DNA from: Paracoccaceae bacterium
GTDB taxonomy: Bacteria; Pseudomonadota; Alphaproteobacteria; Rhodobacterales; Rhodobacteraceae
Reading direction: 5' to 3'
Length of the DNA: 34,610 bases
Assembly (NCBI GenBank): GCA_024742705.1
Contig: JANSXZ010000030.1
Location: 1 to 34,610, forward strand
Shown piece by piece: positions 1-8,116 of the stretch; positions within the stretch are counted from its first letter, which is position 1, and every line of letters begins with the position of its first letter. The position numbers and the translations under genes were made by a program. The notes beneath the pieces were generated by a model, which was not told the origin of the DNA, made no database searches, and worked only from the letters and a program-made list of their open reading frames with translations.

Positions 1-1
1 A

Positions 2-18
2 GGGGCGGCGGCCGCCCC
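2..18 (-). terminator. GC-rich hairpin just after the substrate-binding gene
   Basis: An 8-bp perfect inverted repeat (GGGGCGGC / GCCGCCCC) lies about 27 bp past the stop of the minus-strand binding-protein gene. It could be a terminator, or a hairpin that separates the binding-protein message from permease genes further left. The window ends before any T-tract could be seen, so function is inferred. Confidence 0.4.
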
Positions 19-44
19 TGTGCTGGGTTCAGGTCAGCGCCGGC

Positions 45-1157
45 TTATTGTGCCAGCCACGCCTGGAACTTGCTGTCGATGTCGTCACGATAGTCGGCCC
101 AGAACTCGTAGTTGTAGAGGAACGTGTTGGCCGCGTTGTTGGGATCGGTCGGCATATGCGGTGCCATTTCGATACCCAGATCCGCGTGCTGACCGACCAG
201 CGGCGCCGACGACAGACGGGCCGGGCCATAGCTGATGTACTTGGCCTGATCCGCGAGACGCTGCGTATCGGTGGCAAAGTAGATATAGTCGAGCGCGCGC
301 GCCTTGCGTTCGTCGCTGAGACCGGTGGGGATGATCCATCCGTCCAGATCGAAGACCTGCGCGTCCCACATCATGGCGACCGGCTGGTTCTGCTCTTCGA
401 TGACCGAGAACAGGCGGCCGTTGTAGGTGGAGCCCATGAAGATTTCACCGTCGGCCAGAAGCTGCGGCGTATCGGCGCCCGCGGACCACCAGATCACGCT
501 GTCCTTGATGGTGTCGAGCTTGTCCAGCGCCTGCTGCTGGCCTTCTTCGGTTTCCAGAACGTCGTAGACATCGGATTTGGCCACGCCGTCACACAGCAGT
601 GCCCATTCCATGTTGTTGATCGGACGCTTTTCCAGCGCGCGCTTGCCCGGATAGGTTTCCAGGTCGAACACGTCGCAGATGTCGTCCGGCGCGCTGACGC
701 CTTCCGGAACCATGTCGGTGCGGTAGCCGAAGGTAGTCGAATAGACGATCTGCGGGATGAAGCAATCCGACACCAGCAGATCGCCGAAATCGTCTTTCGC
801 CGAAGTGCCATCGGGCGCCGGGGCCAGATGTTCGTCGGGGTCGATTTCCATTGCCAGGCCTTCGTCGCACAGGCGGATGGCATCCGATGCGACCACATCG
901 ACCACGTCCCAGGTGACGTTGCCGGCCTCGTTCATGGCGCGCAGCTTGGCCACGGCTTCGGCCGAGGATTCGTCATTGATGATCGAAACGCCGGTCTTTT
1001 CCATGTAGGGCTCGTGATAGGCCTTGTTCTGCGAGTTCGAATAGGCGCCGCCCCAGCTTACGATTGTCATTTCGTTGGCCATGTGGCCGCCGGCATGTGC
1101 CAGCCCGGCCGCGACGGTCAGAGCCGTGGTTGCCAGCATAGTGGTTGTGAGTTTCAT
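45..1157 (-). CDS. ABC transporter periplasmic substrate-binding protein, spermidine/putrescine (PotD-like) type
   Basis: This encodes a 370-residue periplasmic binding protein that should deliver a polyamine or related amine to an ABC importer. The N-terminus is a Sec signal peptide (lysine, hydrophobic stretch, then LAHAGG, cleavage near residue 23). The mature start, with VSWGGAYSNSQ, is typical of the family of extracellular solute-binding proteins that work with PotA-like ATPases. I chose ATG 1157 because GGGAG lies 9 nt upstream; the in-frame ATG at 1166 directly abuts that Shine-Dalgarno sequence. It lies 113 bp downstream of the ATPase gene on the same strand, with a small hairpin between. 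It differs clearly from the PotF-like protein at 4960, so the ligand is probably different, and no ligand can be assigned from sequence alone. Partner permeases must lie outside the window. Confidence 0.85.
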   Translation of the reverse strand: MKLTTTMLATTALTVAAGLAHAGGHMANEMTIVSWGGAYSNSQNKAYHEPYMEKTGVSIINDESSAEAVAKLRAMNEAGNVTWDVVDVVASDAIRLCDEGLAMEIDPDEHLAPAPDGTSAKDDFGDLLVSDCFIPQIVYSTTFGYRTDMVPEGVSAPDDICDVFDLETYPGKRALEKRPINNMEWALLCDGVAKSDVYDVLETEEGQQQALDKLDTIKDSVIWWSAGADTPQLLADGEIFMGSTYNGRLFSVIEEQNQPVAMMWDAQVFDLDGWIIPTGLSDERKARALDYIYFATDTQRLADQAKYISYGPARLSSAPLVGQHADLGIEMAPHMPTDPNNAANTFLYNYEFWADYRDDIDSKFQAWLAQ

Positions 1158-1202
1158 TGTGAGCATCTCCCGTTTGTTTCGCTCTTCCTGCGTGCGCGAC
1201 GC

Positions 1203-1218
1203 CCCGGCAAAGGCCGGG
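1203..1218 (-). other. Intercistronic hairpin between ATPase and binding-protein genes
   Basis: CCCGGC and GCCGGG are separated by AAAG, giving a 6-bp stem with a 4-nt loop in the 113-bp gap. There is no T-tract. Small intercistronic hairpins upstream of binding-protein genes often mark mRNA processing or 5'-end protection. That role is inference here. Confidence 0.3.
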
Positions 1219-1270
1219 ACCGCCGCGGAAGGTCCACGCCGCTGCGGGCATGTGACCCTCGTTTTACCTG

Positions 1271-2371
1271 CTACGCGTCCAGCGCGCGGCAGTCTTCCAC
1301 CAGCCAGCCGATTTCGATCTGCTGGCCTGGCTGCAAGCGCGCCACGTCGGGCGCGTTGCGGGTCTTGATCACGAAGTCGTCGTTTCCGGCCACCCGCAGG
1401 CGGGTGCGGAAAATATCGCCCATGTAGATGAATTCCAGCACTTCCGCCTTGATCGTCTGGGCGTCGTCGCTCAGACGATCGCGGTTGTATTCCACCCGTT
1501 CGGGCCGGATCGAAACGCGCGTGCGCTCGCCGGGCTTGCTGACGTTGACGGGGGTCGCCTCGACCATGTCGCCGCTGTCGAGCTGGACCATCGCGGTGCC
1601 GCCCTTGATCTCCTTGATGACGCCTTCGAGGGTGTTGTTCTCACCGATGAACTGGGCGACGAAGCTGTTTTCGGGCGCTTCGTACAGCTGATCCGGCGGC
1701 GCCAGCTGCTGGATCCGCCCGTCGTTGAACACGGCCACCCGGTCCGACATCGTCAGGGCCTCGGTCTGGTCATGGGTCACATAGACCACGGTAATGCCCA
1801 GGTTGTCGGCAATGCGCTTGATTTCGAACTGCATGTGTTCGCGCAACTGCTTGTCGAGCGCGCCCAGCGGTTCGTCCATCAGCACCAGGTCGGCTTCGAA
1901 CACCAGCGCGCGTGCCAGCGCGATCCGCTGCTGCTGACCGCCGGAAAGCTGGGCGGGACGGCGGCCGCCAAATGCCCCCATCTGCACCATGTCGAGCGCG
2001 CGCTTGACCTTCTGTTCGCGCTCCGACTTGCCCATCTTGCGCACCTCGAGCGGAAAGCTGAGGTTCTCGGCCACCGTCATGTGCGGAAACAGCGCGTAGT
2101 TCTGGAACACCATTCCGATGCCGCGCTTGTGCGGTGGGATGTTGTTGATGCTGACGCCGTCCAGCCGGATATCGCCGTGCGTCGCGGTTTCAAACCCGGC
2201 CAGCATCATCAGGCAGGTGGTCTTGCCGGAACCGGATGGCCCCAGCATGGTCAGAAATTCGCCCTTGGGCATGAACAGGTTCAGATCCTTGACGACCAGA
2301 GTCTCGCCGTCATAGCTTTTCTGGACCCGCTCGAACTCGACGAACGCGCCGTTGGAAGATGTGTCAGCCAA
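1271..2371 (-). CDS. ABC transporter ATP-binding protein, PotA-like (polyamine importer 1)
   Basis: This 366-residue cytoplasmic ATPase energises an importer of the spermidine/putrescine class. Visible in order: Walker A GPSGSGKT (about residues 44-51), Q-loop region VFQNYALFPH, ABC signature LSGGQQQR, Walker B LVLMDEP, D-loop LGALD, H-loop VTHDQTEA, and a C-terminal TOBE-like region with SIRPERVEY. Length matches the PotA/FbpC-type family. The start is TTG at 2371, with GGGAG 5 nt upstream; no ATG lies nearer the conserved N-terminus. It precedes the binding-protein gene on the same strand. No permease genes are seen between them, so this half-transporter is probably completed to the left of the window. 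Confidence 0.9.
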   Translation of the reverse strand: MADTSSNGAFVEFERVQKSYDGETLVVKDLNLFMPKGEFLTMLGPSGSGKTTCLMMLAGFETATHGDIRLDGVSINNIPPHKRGIGMVFQNYALFPHMTVAENLSFPLEVRKMGKSEREQKVKRALDMVQMGAFGGRRPAQLSGGQQQRIALARALVFEADLVLMDEPLGALDKQLREHMQFEIKRIADNLGITVVYVTHDQTEALTMSDRVAVFNDGRIQQLAPPDQLYEAPENSFVAQFIGENNTLEGVIKEIKGGTAMVQLDSGDMVEATPVNVSKPGERTRVSIRPERVEYNRDRLSDDAQTIKAEVLEFIYMGDIFRTRLRVAGNDDFVIKTRNAPDVARLQPGQQIEIGWLVEDCRALDA

Positions 2372-2423
2372 AGGAGGCTCCCCAGTTGCAGCCGGCGGAT
2401 TATTCCGCTCATGTTGTCACAAA

Positions 2424-2452
2424 GCTAAGCACAGGGCGGGCCGGTGATGCAA
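2424..2452 (-). promoter_or_regulatory. Candidate sigma-70 promoter for the ATPase/binding-protein operon
   Basis: Read on the minus strand, TTGCAT (2447-2452) and CTTAGC (2424-2429) are separated by exactly 17 nt, about 55 bp upstream of the TTG start. The -35 is good and the -10 weak. The rest of the 243-bp gap (2372-2614) holds only the hairpin at 2579-2607. Confidence 0.35.
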
Positions 2453-2578
2453 CCCGTTCACCTCGTACAGCGGCCAACCCCTTTGAAAATCGACAAAAAC
2501 AACATCTGATCGCGGCGTTTTGCCGAGATTCTCATCGCCATTGTTGGCGCGAACGGCGGCGCGCGGCCGGGTTTGGGC

Positions 2579-2607
2579 GCATACGCCGGCGTAAGCGCGG
2601 CGTATGC
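2579..2607 (-). terminator. Strong hairpin after the aminotransferase gene
   Basis: A perfect 10-bp stem (GCATACGCCG / CGGCGTATGC) with a 9-nt loop begins 7 bp after the aminotransferase stop on the minus strand. No T-tract follows, so it may be a weak or Rho-assisted terminator, or a 3'-end stabiliser. It separates the aminotransferase transcript from the ATPase operon. Confidence 0.5.
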
Positions 2608-2614
2608 TGGGGCG

Positions 2615-4012
2615 TCAGGACGCGGCTTTCAGAAGCCCCTGCGCCTTCAGTTCGGCGTGGCAGATATCAAGCGCGGCACGGGCCCGCGCGATCAGCTTGT
2701 CGATGTCTTCGGGCTGAATGATCAGCGGCGGCGAGATGATCATCCGGTCGCCCACATGGCGCATCACCAGGTTGTTGGCAAAGCAGGCTTCGCGACAGAT
2801 CAGCCCCGCGGTGCCCGCTTCGGCAGCGAACTTCGCGCGGCTTGCCTTGTGCGGGGTCAGCGCCAGCGACCCCATCAGCCCGACGATCCGGGTTTCGCCG
2901 ACCAGCGGATGATCCTGAAGGCTTTCCCATGCGGTTTTCATGTAGGGCGCGGCCACATCGCGGACATGGCCAACGATGTTCTCTTCTTCGAGGATGCGCA
3001 GATTTTCCAGCGCCACCGCCGCCGCGACGGGATGGCCCGAATAGGTATAGCCATGCGCGAATTCCACCTGGGCGATGACCTCGGCCACCGCGTCGGATAC
3101 GATCGAGCCGCCGATCGGCTGATACCCCGAACTGAGCCCCTTTGCGATGGTCATGATGTCGGGCCGGATGTTCAGCGTCTGGCTGCCGAACCAGTTGCCG
3201 GTCCGGCCGAAACCGCAGATCACCTCGTCGGCGATCAGCAGGATTTCGTATTTGTCGCAGATGCGCTGAATCTCGGGCCAATAGCTGTCGGGCGGCACGA
3301 TGACACCGCCGGCACCTTGTACCGGTTCGGCGATGAAGGCGGCCACGTTGTCCTCGCCCAGGGTTTCGATCATGGTTTCCAACTCGCGCGCGCGGGCAAG
3401 GCCGAATTCCTCGGGCGTCATGTCGCCGCCCTCGGCCCACCAGTGCGGCTGACCGATGTGCACCACGTCGGGGATGGGCAGGCCGCCCTGCGCATGCATG
3501 AACGCCATGCCGCCCAGCGATCCGCTGCCGACGCTTGAGCCGTGATAGGCGTTCATCCGCGATATGATCGTCTTCTTCGAGGGCTTGCCCAGCGCGTCCC
3601 AATAGGTGCGCACCAGCCGGATGTTGGTGTCGTTCGCTTCGGATCCCGACGAGGCGAAGAACACATGGTTCAGATCACCAGGCGCGCGTTCGGCCAGCTT
3701 TTGCGCCAGCGCGATGGCCGGGGTGTGCGTGGTCTGGAAGAAGGTGTTGTAATAGGGCAGTTCCTGCATCTGCCGCGCGGCCGCCTCGGCCAGTTCGCGC
3801 CGCCCATAGCCGATGTTGACGCACCAAAGCCCGGCCATCGCGTCGAGCAGTTCATGCCCGTCGCTGTCCGTCAGGTAGACGCCGCGCGCGCGGGTGATGA
3901 CGCGCACGCCCTTTTCCGCCAGCGAATCGTTATGGGTGAAGGGATGCATGTGGTGCGCCGCGTCCAGCGCCTGAAGTTCGGCGGTCGGCATGTGATTCGT
4001 GATCGTGGTCAT
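2615..4012 (-). CDS. spuC: Putrescine--pyruvate aminotransferase (class III PLP aminotransferase, SpuC-like)
   Basis: This 465-residue PLP enzyme probably transfers the amino group of putrescine (or a similar diamine) to pyruvate, giving 4-aminobutanal and alanine. The sequence follows the SpuC subfamily closely from memory: DAMAGLWCVNIGYGR near the N-terminus, SSGSEANDTN for phosphate binding, AYHGSS, IAEPVQGAGGVIVPP, LLIADEVICGFGRTG and the PLP lysine in TIAKGLSSGYQP. HGYTYSGHPVAAA and MIISPPLIIQ complete the fold. The start at 4012 has AGGA about 8 nt upstream; a second ATG eight codons in is possible. It lies between a GntR regulator and a polyamine ABC operon, with a putrescine importer divergent, which supports the diamine assignment. 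The omega-amino acid:pyruvate family is the main alternative. Confidence 0.85.
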   Translation of the reverse strand: MTTITNHMPTAELQALDAAHHMHPFTHNDSLAEKGVRVITRARGVYLTDSDGHELLDAMAGLWCVNIGYGRRELAEAAARQMQELPYYNTFFQTTHTPAIALAQKLAERAPGDLNHVFFASSGSEANDTNIRLVRTYWDALGKPSKKTIISRMNAYHGSSVGSGSLGGMAFMHAQGGLPIPDVVHIGQPHWWAEGGDMTPEEFGLARARELETMIETLGEDNVAAFIAEPVQGAGGVIVPPDSYWPEIQRICDKYEILLIADEVICGFGRTGNWFGSQTLNIRPDIMTIAKGLSSGYQPIGGSIVSDAVAEVIAQVEFAHGYTYSGHPVAAAVALENLRILEEENIVGHVRDVAAPYMKTAWESLQDHPLVGETRIVGLMGSLALTPHKASRAKFAAEAGTAGLICREACFANNLVMRHVGDRMIISPPLIIQPEDIDKLIARARAALDICHAELKAQGLLKAAS

Positions 4013-4094
4013 TGGCGCGTCCTGTTCGTATCTGGTTGGGGCTCGCTCGGGGCTTTTTCGGAAACCGGCTTCGTGCCGGGATGGCGCGAGGATA

Positions 4095-4109
4095 TGATCA
4101 AAAATCCGG
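4095..4109. promoter_or_regulatory. Candidate regulator site upstream of the aminotransferase gene
   Basis: TGATCA, three A and then ATCCGG lie in the 114-bp gap between the regulator stop and the aminotransferase start. The same two words, TGATCA followed by ATCCGG, recur in the divergent regulator/potF intergenic region (4904-4943). A shared operator for the local GntR protein is inferred; there is no direct proof. Confidence 0.3.
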
Positions 4110-4126
4110 CTGTCAATCGAATCAGG

Positions 4127-4807
4127 TCACTCGGACGGATCGGGGAGCACCTGCATGATCTGTTCCATGCCCTGCACCACGTCTGCTTCCATCGCGGCGG
4201 CGGCGGCATCCGGATCGCGGTCGCGCAGCGCCTCCAGCACATCTTTGTGGCGGTCGGGCAGGCTCTGGGTGCCGAACCGCCCGCAGACCACCCGCAGCGA
4301 CGGCCCGAACCGCAGCCACAGGCGATCGGCCATTTCTGCAAGGATCGGCGCATCGGCAAAACCGTAGATGCCGCTGTGAAACCGGTGGTTGTTCATCAGG
4401 TAGCCGGCCACGTCACCGGACAGGATCGCGCGGTCGAGTTGCGTGTCGATCTGCGCCAGGGCGGCCACGCGATCCGGCGGAATGATCCCCGCAGCAAGAT
4501 ACGTCAGGCGCGATTCAATTGATTTTCTTAAGAAAATAAGCTGTTCCAGATCCGCGTGGCTCAGCTGGGGCACGCTGACCCGGCGGTTGCCCTGAAACAC
4601 CAGCGCGCCGTCCGAGATCAGCCGGCGGATCGCTTCGCGCACCGGTGTCATGCCCGCGCCCATCGTGGCGGCCAGGCCCTGTATCGTCACCGGCTGTCCC
4701 GGCGCCAGTTCGCCGAACAGGATGCGCGCACGCAACGCCTGGTACACCATTTCATGGGCGGGGGGTTTGACATCGGGGGCCACCTGCGCGGGTGCCTCAA
4801 TTTTCAT
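4127..4807 (-). CDS. GntR-family transcriptional regulator, FCD (FadR/VanR-like) subgroup
   Basis: A 226-residue DNA-binding regulator. Residues about 15-85 form the winged helix: YQALRARILFGELAPGQPVTI, then the recognition helix in MTPVREAIRRLISDGAL. The C-terminal two-thirds is an all-helical FCD ligand-binding domain with spaced histidines (NNHRFHSGIYG and PDRHKDVLEALRDRD) fitting its metal/ligand site. The start was set at ATG 4807 because GAGGGAGGA lies 9-10 nt upstream; a longer in-frame reading to 4960 would overrun the divergent potF promoter. Its position between the putrescine importer and the aminotransferase suggests it senses a polyamine or its carboxylate breakdown product and controls both. 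The effector is not readable from sequence. Confidence 0.85.
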   Translation of the reverse strand: MKIEAPAQVAPDVKPPAHEMVYQALRARILFGELAPGQPVTIQGLAATMGAGMTPVREAIRRLISDGALVFQGNRRVSVPQLSHADLEQLIFLRKSIESRLTYLAAGIIPPDRVAALAQIDTQLDRAILSGDVAGYLMNNHRFHSGIYGFADAPILAEMADRLWLRFGPSLRVVCGRFGTQSLPDRHKDVLEALRDRDPDAAAAAMEADVVQGMEQIMQVLPDPSE

Positions 4808-4871
4808 CACGGTGCGATCCTCCCTCGGGTGCGGTCCAGATGGTCCCTTGCGCGTTGGTGTCTTAGGTGAA

Positions 4872-4900
4872 AACATATCCGATGTTGCCCTCTGCGGCAA
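4872..4900 (-). promoter_or_regulatory. Candidate promoter of the GntR regulator gene
   Basis: On the minus strand TTGCCG (4895-4900) and TATGTT (4872-4877) are separated by 17 nt and lie 65 bp upstream of the regulator start. The TTGATCAA palindrome sits just upstream of this -35, which suits autoregulation. This is pattern-based only. Confidence 0.4.
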
Positions 4901-4903
4901 AAC

Positions 4904-4943
4904 TTGATCAAATTGGTGCATCCGGAGCTGCATAATCCGGAGC
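4904..4943. promoter_or_regulatory. Candidate operator region between gntR and potF
   Basis: The 152-bp divergent gap contains the 8-bp palindrome TTGATCAA (4904-4911) and two 9-bp direct repeats ATCCGGAGC (4920-4928 and 4935-4943), exactly 15 bp apart and ending 16 bp before potF. Direct repeats 1.5 turns apart close to the start codon are typical of a repressor or activator region. Assignment to the neighbouring GntR protein is inference. Confidence 0.35.
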
Positions 4944-4959
4944 GTCAGGGGAGAACACA

Positions 4960-6045
4960 ATGACTTTCAAATGGCTGACAGCCTCTGCGACGATCGCTCT
5001 TGCGGGGTCGGCGGGCTTCGCGGACGAAGTGCGCGTATATAACTGGTCTGACTACATCGACGAAGAACTGCTGAGCAAGTTCGAAGCCGAAACTGGCATT
5101 GATCTTGTCTATGACGTGTTCGACAGCAACGAGGTTCTGGAAACCAAGATGCTTGCGGGCGGTTCGGGCTATGACGTGGTTGTGCCGTCGGGCACGTTCC
5201 TGCAACGGCAGATCACGGCGGGCGCATTCCAGAAGCTGGACAAATCCAAGCTGCCCAACCTTGCCAACATGTGGGACGTGGTCGAGGCGCGCACCAATCA
5301 GTACGATCCGGGCAACGAGTATTCGATCAACTACATGTGGGGCACCACCGGCATCGGTGTGAACGTTGGCAAAGTTCAGGAGATCCTGGGCCCTGACGCG
5401 CCGATCGATTCGCTCGAGCTGGTTCTCGATCCGGCCAACATGGAAAAGCTTGCCGCCTGTGGCGTGCATTTTCTGGATGCGCCGACCGAGATATTCCCGC
5501 TGACGCTGAAGTATCTCGGAGAAGATCCCGACAGCCACGACCCCGATGTCATCGCCAAGACCGAACCGGTGCTGATGGCGGTGCGCCCGTACATCCAGAA
5601 GTTCCACAGCTCGGAGTACATCAACGCGCTGGCCAATGGCGACATCTGCGTGGCAATCGGCTGGTCGGGTGACATCCTGCAGGCGCGCGACCGCGCCGCC
5701 GAGGCCGACAACGGCATCGAGATCGCCTATCACGCGCCCAAGGAAGGCGCCTTGATGTGGTTCGATCAGATGGCAATTCCCGAGGACGCGCCGAACCCCG
5801 AGGCCGCGCATGTGTTCCTGAACTTCATCATGGACGCGCAGAACATGGCGCAGGCATCGAACTATGTCTACTATGCCAACGGCAACGCCGCCTCGAAAGA
5901 GTTCCTGGTCGAGGACGTGATCGGCGATCCGGCGATCTATCCCGACGAGGCGACGCTGGAAAACCTCTATACCACGACGCCCTATCCGGCACGCACCCAG
6001 CGTAGCGTGACCCGCCTTTGGACCAAGGTGAAATCGGGCGTCTGA
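4960..6045 (+). CDS. potF: Putrescine-binding periplasmic protein (PotF/SpuD-like)
   Basis: A 361-residue periplasmic binding protein for putrescine or a near relative. A signal peptide (residues 1-21, ending AGFA) is followed by VRVYNWSDYID, the start of mature PotF/SpuD proteins. Further hallmarks are DVFDSNEVLETK, GYDVVVPSGTFLQRQ, the ligand-site tryptophan stretch MWGTTGIGVN, FLDAPTEIF, FHSSEYINALANGDICVAIGWSGD and the C-terminal RLWTKVKSG. Together they follow PotF/SpuD almost block by block. ATG 4960 has GGGGAGA 6 nt upstream. It heads the plus-strand operon potF-G-H-I and is divergent from the GntR gene. An intrinsic terminator follows directly, so the binding protein is probably made in excess over the membrane complex. 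Confidence 0.92.
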   Translation: MTFKWLTASATIALAGSAGFADEVRVYNWSDYIDEELLSKFEAETGIDLVYDVFDSNEVLETKMLAGGSGYDVVVPSGTFLQRQITAGAFQKLDKSKLPNLANMWDVVEARTNQYDPGNEYSINYMWGTTGIGVNVGKVQEILGPDAPIDSLELVLDPANMEKLAACGVHFLDAPTEIFPLTLKYLGEDPDSHDPDVIAKTEPVLMAVRPYIQKFHSSEYINALANGDICVAIGWSGDILQARDRAAEADNGIEIAYHAPKEGALMWFDQMAIPEDAPNPEAAHVFLNFIMDAQNMAQASNYVYYANGNAASKEFLVEDVIGDPAIYPDEATLENLYTTTPYPARTQRSVTRLWTKVKSGV

Positions 6046-6055
6046 TCCCGCATCG

Positions 6056-6084
6056 GGGCGGATCCGTCGGGTCCGCCCTTTTTT
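6056..6084 (+). terminator. Rho-independent terminator/attenuator between potF and potG
   Basis: A 7-bp stem GGGCGGA / TCCGCCC, loop 9 nt, is followed by six T (6079-6084). This is a textbook intrinsic terminator placed inside the operon. Partial read-through would explain high potF and lower potGHI expression. Confidence 0.85.
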
Positions 6085-6107
6085 CTCACAGCGACCGAGG
6101 GTCCGTC

Positions 6108-7235
6108 TTGCCCCAGACAAAATTCGCGCCTTGGGACGACCCGAACCAGAAGCCCCTGATCCGGTTCGAGAACGTGACCAAACGGTTCGGCGACTTCACC
6201 GCCATAGAAGCGCTGACCCTGGACATTTACGAACGCGAGTTCTTTGCCCTTCTTGGGCCGTCGGGCTGTGGCAAGACCACGATGATGCGGATGCTGGCGG
6301 GTTTCGAGGCGCCGACGTCGGGCCGTATCGAACTGCAGGGCCAGGACATCGCGTCGGTGCCGCCGAACAAGCGGGCGGTGAACATGATGTTCCAGTCGTA
6401 CGCTCTGTTTCCGCACCTGACGATCTGGGACAACATCGCCTTCGGGCTGCGCCGAGACCGGATGCCCAAACACGATCTGGCGGACCGTGTCGAGGAAATG
6501 CTGAAGCTGGTGCGCCTGGAACAGTTCGCGCGCCGCAAGCCGCATCAGATCAGCGGCGGCCAGAGACAGCGCGTGGCGCTGGCACGGTCGCTGGCCAAGG
6601 CGCCCAAGCTTTTGTTGCTGGACGAACCGCTGGGCGCGCTGGACAAGAAGCTGCGTCAGGACACGCAGTTCGAATTGATGGACATTCAGGAAAAGACCGG
6701 CACCACCTTCGTGATCGTGACCCACGATCAGGAAGAGGCGATGACCGTGGCCAGCCGTGTTGCGGTGATGGATCAGGGCGCGCTGATGCAGGTGGATACG
6801 CCCGAACAGATCTACGAGGCACCTAATTCGGTGTATGTGGCCGATTTCATCGGAGATGTGAACATCATCGCCGGCACGGCGCAGCCGGACGCGGATGGCG
6901 TGGTGATGCTGAACCGTGCCGAAGGCGCAACCCCGCTGCGCACCCGCAGCGAAATCGCCTTCGCGCCGGGCCAGCCCTGCCATCTGGCGATCCGGCCGGA
7001 AAAGATCGCCATATCCGCCGAGCGCCCCGAGGCAGCCGACAACATGCTGCAAGGCAAGGTGATGGATATCGCCTATATCGGCAACCTGTTCACCTATCAC
7101 GTCGAACTGCCCGACGGTTCGGTGATCAAGGCCCAGACCGCGAACACCAAACGTCTGGCAAGCCGCAGTTTCACCTGGGAGGAACCCGTCTGGATCGCCT
7201 GGACCGACAGCGCCGGGGTGCTTCTGGACCGATGA
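6108..7235 (+). CDS. potG: Putrescine ABC transporter ATP-binding protein (PotG)
   Basis: A 375-residue ATPase, close to the usual PotG length. Walker A is GPSGCGKTT at residues 50-58, then the Q-loop region MFQSYALFPHL, signature ISGGQRQRVALARSL, Walker B LLLLDEP, D-loop LGALDKK and H-loop VTHDQEEA. A TOBE domain occupies the last 120 residues (AIRPEKI and after). I place the start at TTG 6108, where GAGGG lies 6 nt upstream; reading further upstream would run through the terminator and into potF. The gene overlaps potH by 4 bp (ATGA), so the two are translationally coupled. It energises the importer whose binding protein is encoded at 4960. Confidence 0.92.
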   Translation: MPQTKFAPWDDPNQKPLIRFENVTKRFGDFTAIEALTLDIYEREFFALLGPSGCGKTTMMRMLAGFEAPTSGRIELQGQDIASVPPNKRAVNMMFQSYALFPHLTIWDNIAFGLRRDRMPKHDLADRVEEMLKLVRLEQFARRKPHQISGGQRQRVALARSLAKAPKLLLLDEPLGALDKKLRQDTQFELMDIQEKTGTTFVIVTHDQEEAMTVASRVAVMDQGALMQVDTPEQIYEAPNSVYVADFIGDVNIIAGTAQPDADGVVMLNRAEGATPLRTRSEIAFAPGQPCHLAIRPEKIAISAERPEAADNMLQGKVMDIAYIGNLFTYHVELPDGSVIKAQTANTKRLASRSFTWEEPVWIAWTDSAGVLLDR

Positions 7236-8116
7236 AGGATTTCCGGCGCACCCTTCTGATCCTTGTGCCCTATCTGTGGCTGCTGGCGCTGTTTCTCGTG
7301 CCGTTCCTGATCGTCGTCAAGATTTCGCTTTCCGACATCGCGCTTGCCCGCCCGCCCTATCTGCCCCAGTTCAGCTGGGCCGATGGCATATGGTCGTTCC
7401 TGTCGCAGCTGGATCTGGAAAACTTTGCCTTCCTCGCCAGCGACGATCTGTACTGGAAGGCCTATCTCAGTTCGCTGCGCATCGCGCTGGTGTCCACACT
7501 GTTGACGCTGCTGATCGGCTACCCGATCGCCTATGGCATGGCCCGCGCGCCCGAGGAATGGCGCGCGACACTGATGATGCTGGTGATCCTGCCGTTCTGG
7601 ACCTCGTTCCTGATCCGCGTCTACGCGTGGATGGGTATTCTCAGCCAGGAAGGTTTCCTGAACCAGTTCCTGTTGTGGACCGGGCTGATAAGCACGCCGC
7701 TGACCATCCTCAACACCAACACCGCCGTCTACATCGGCATCGTCTATACCTATCTTCCGTTCATGATCCTGCCGATCTACGCCGCGCTCGACCGGCTGGA
7801 CGGATCGCTGATCGAGGCCGCCGAGGATCTGGGATGTTCGCGGCTTTCGGCCTTCTGGCTGGTGACGATCCCGCTGTCGCGCAACGGTATAATCGCCGGA
7901 TCGTTCCTGGTGTTCATTCCGGCGCTGGGCGAATTCGTGATCCCGTCGCTTCTGGGCGGGTCGGGCACCCTGATGATCGGCAAGGTGCTGTGGGAGGAGT
8001 TCTTCTCGAACCGCGACTGGCCTGTCGCGTCGGCGGTCGCGGTCGTGCTGCTTTTGATCCTGATCGTGCCGATCGTGCTGTTTCAGCGTAATCAGCAAAA
8101 ACAGGGGGATCCGTGA
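7232..8116 (+). CDS. potH: Putrescine ABC transporter permease (PotH)
   Basis: A 294-residue inner-membrane permease of the MetI-like fold. The first membrane segment is residues 7-29, followed by a periplasmic stretch and a cluster of helices from about residue 78 to 285. The EAA loop that contacts the ATPase is EAAEDLGCSRLSAFWLVTIP (about 195-214). DLYWKAYLSSLRIALVST and LPFWTSFLIRVYAWMGIL are characteristic of PotB/PotH proteins. It overlaps potG by 4 bp and potI by 1 bp (TGATG), completing a standard importer gene order. Confidence 0.92.
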   Translation: MKDFRRTLLILVPYLWLLALFLVPFLIVVKISLSDIALARPPYLPQFSWADGIWSFLSQLDLENFAFLASDDLYWKAYLSSLRIALVSTLLTLLIGYPIAYGMARAPEEWRATLMMLVILPFWTSFLIRVYAWMGILSQEGFLNQFLLWTGLISTPLTILNTNTAVYIGIVYTYLPFMILPIYAALDRLDGSLIEAAEDLGCSRLSAFWLVTIPLSRNGIIAGSFLVFIPALGEFVIPSLLGGSGTLMIGKVLWEEFFSNRDWPVASAVAVVLLLILIVPIVLFQRNQQKQGDP

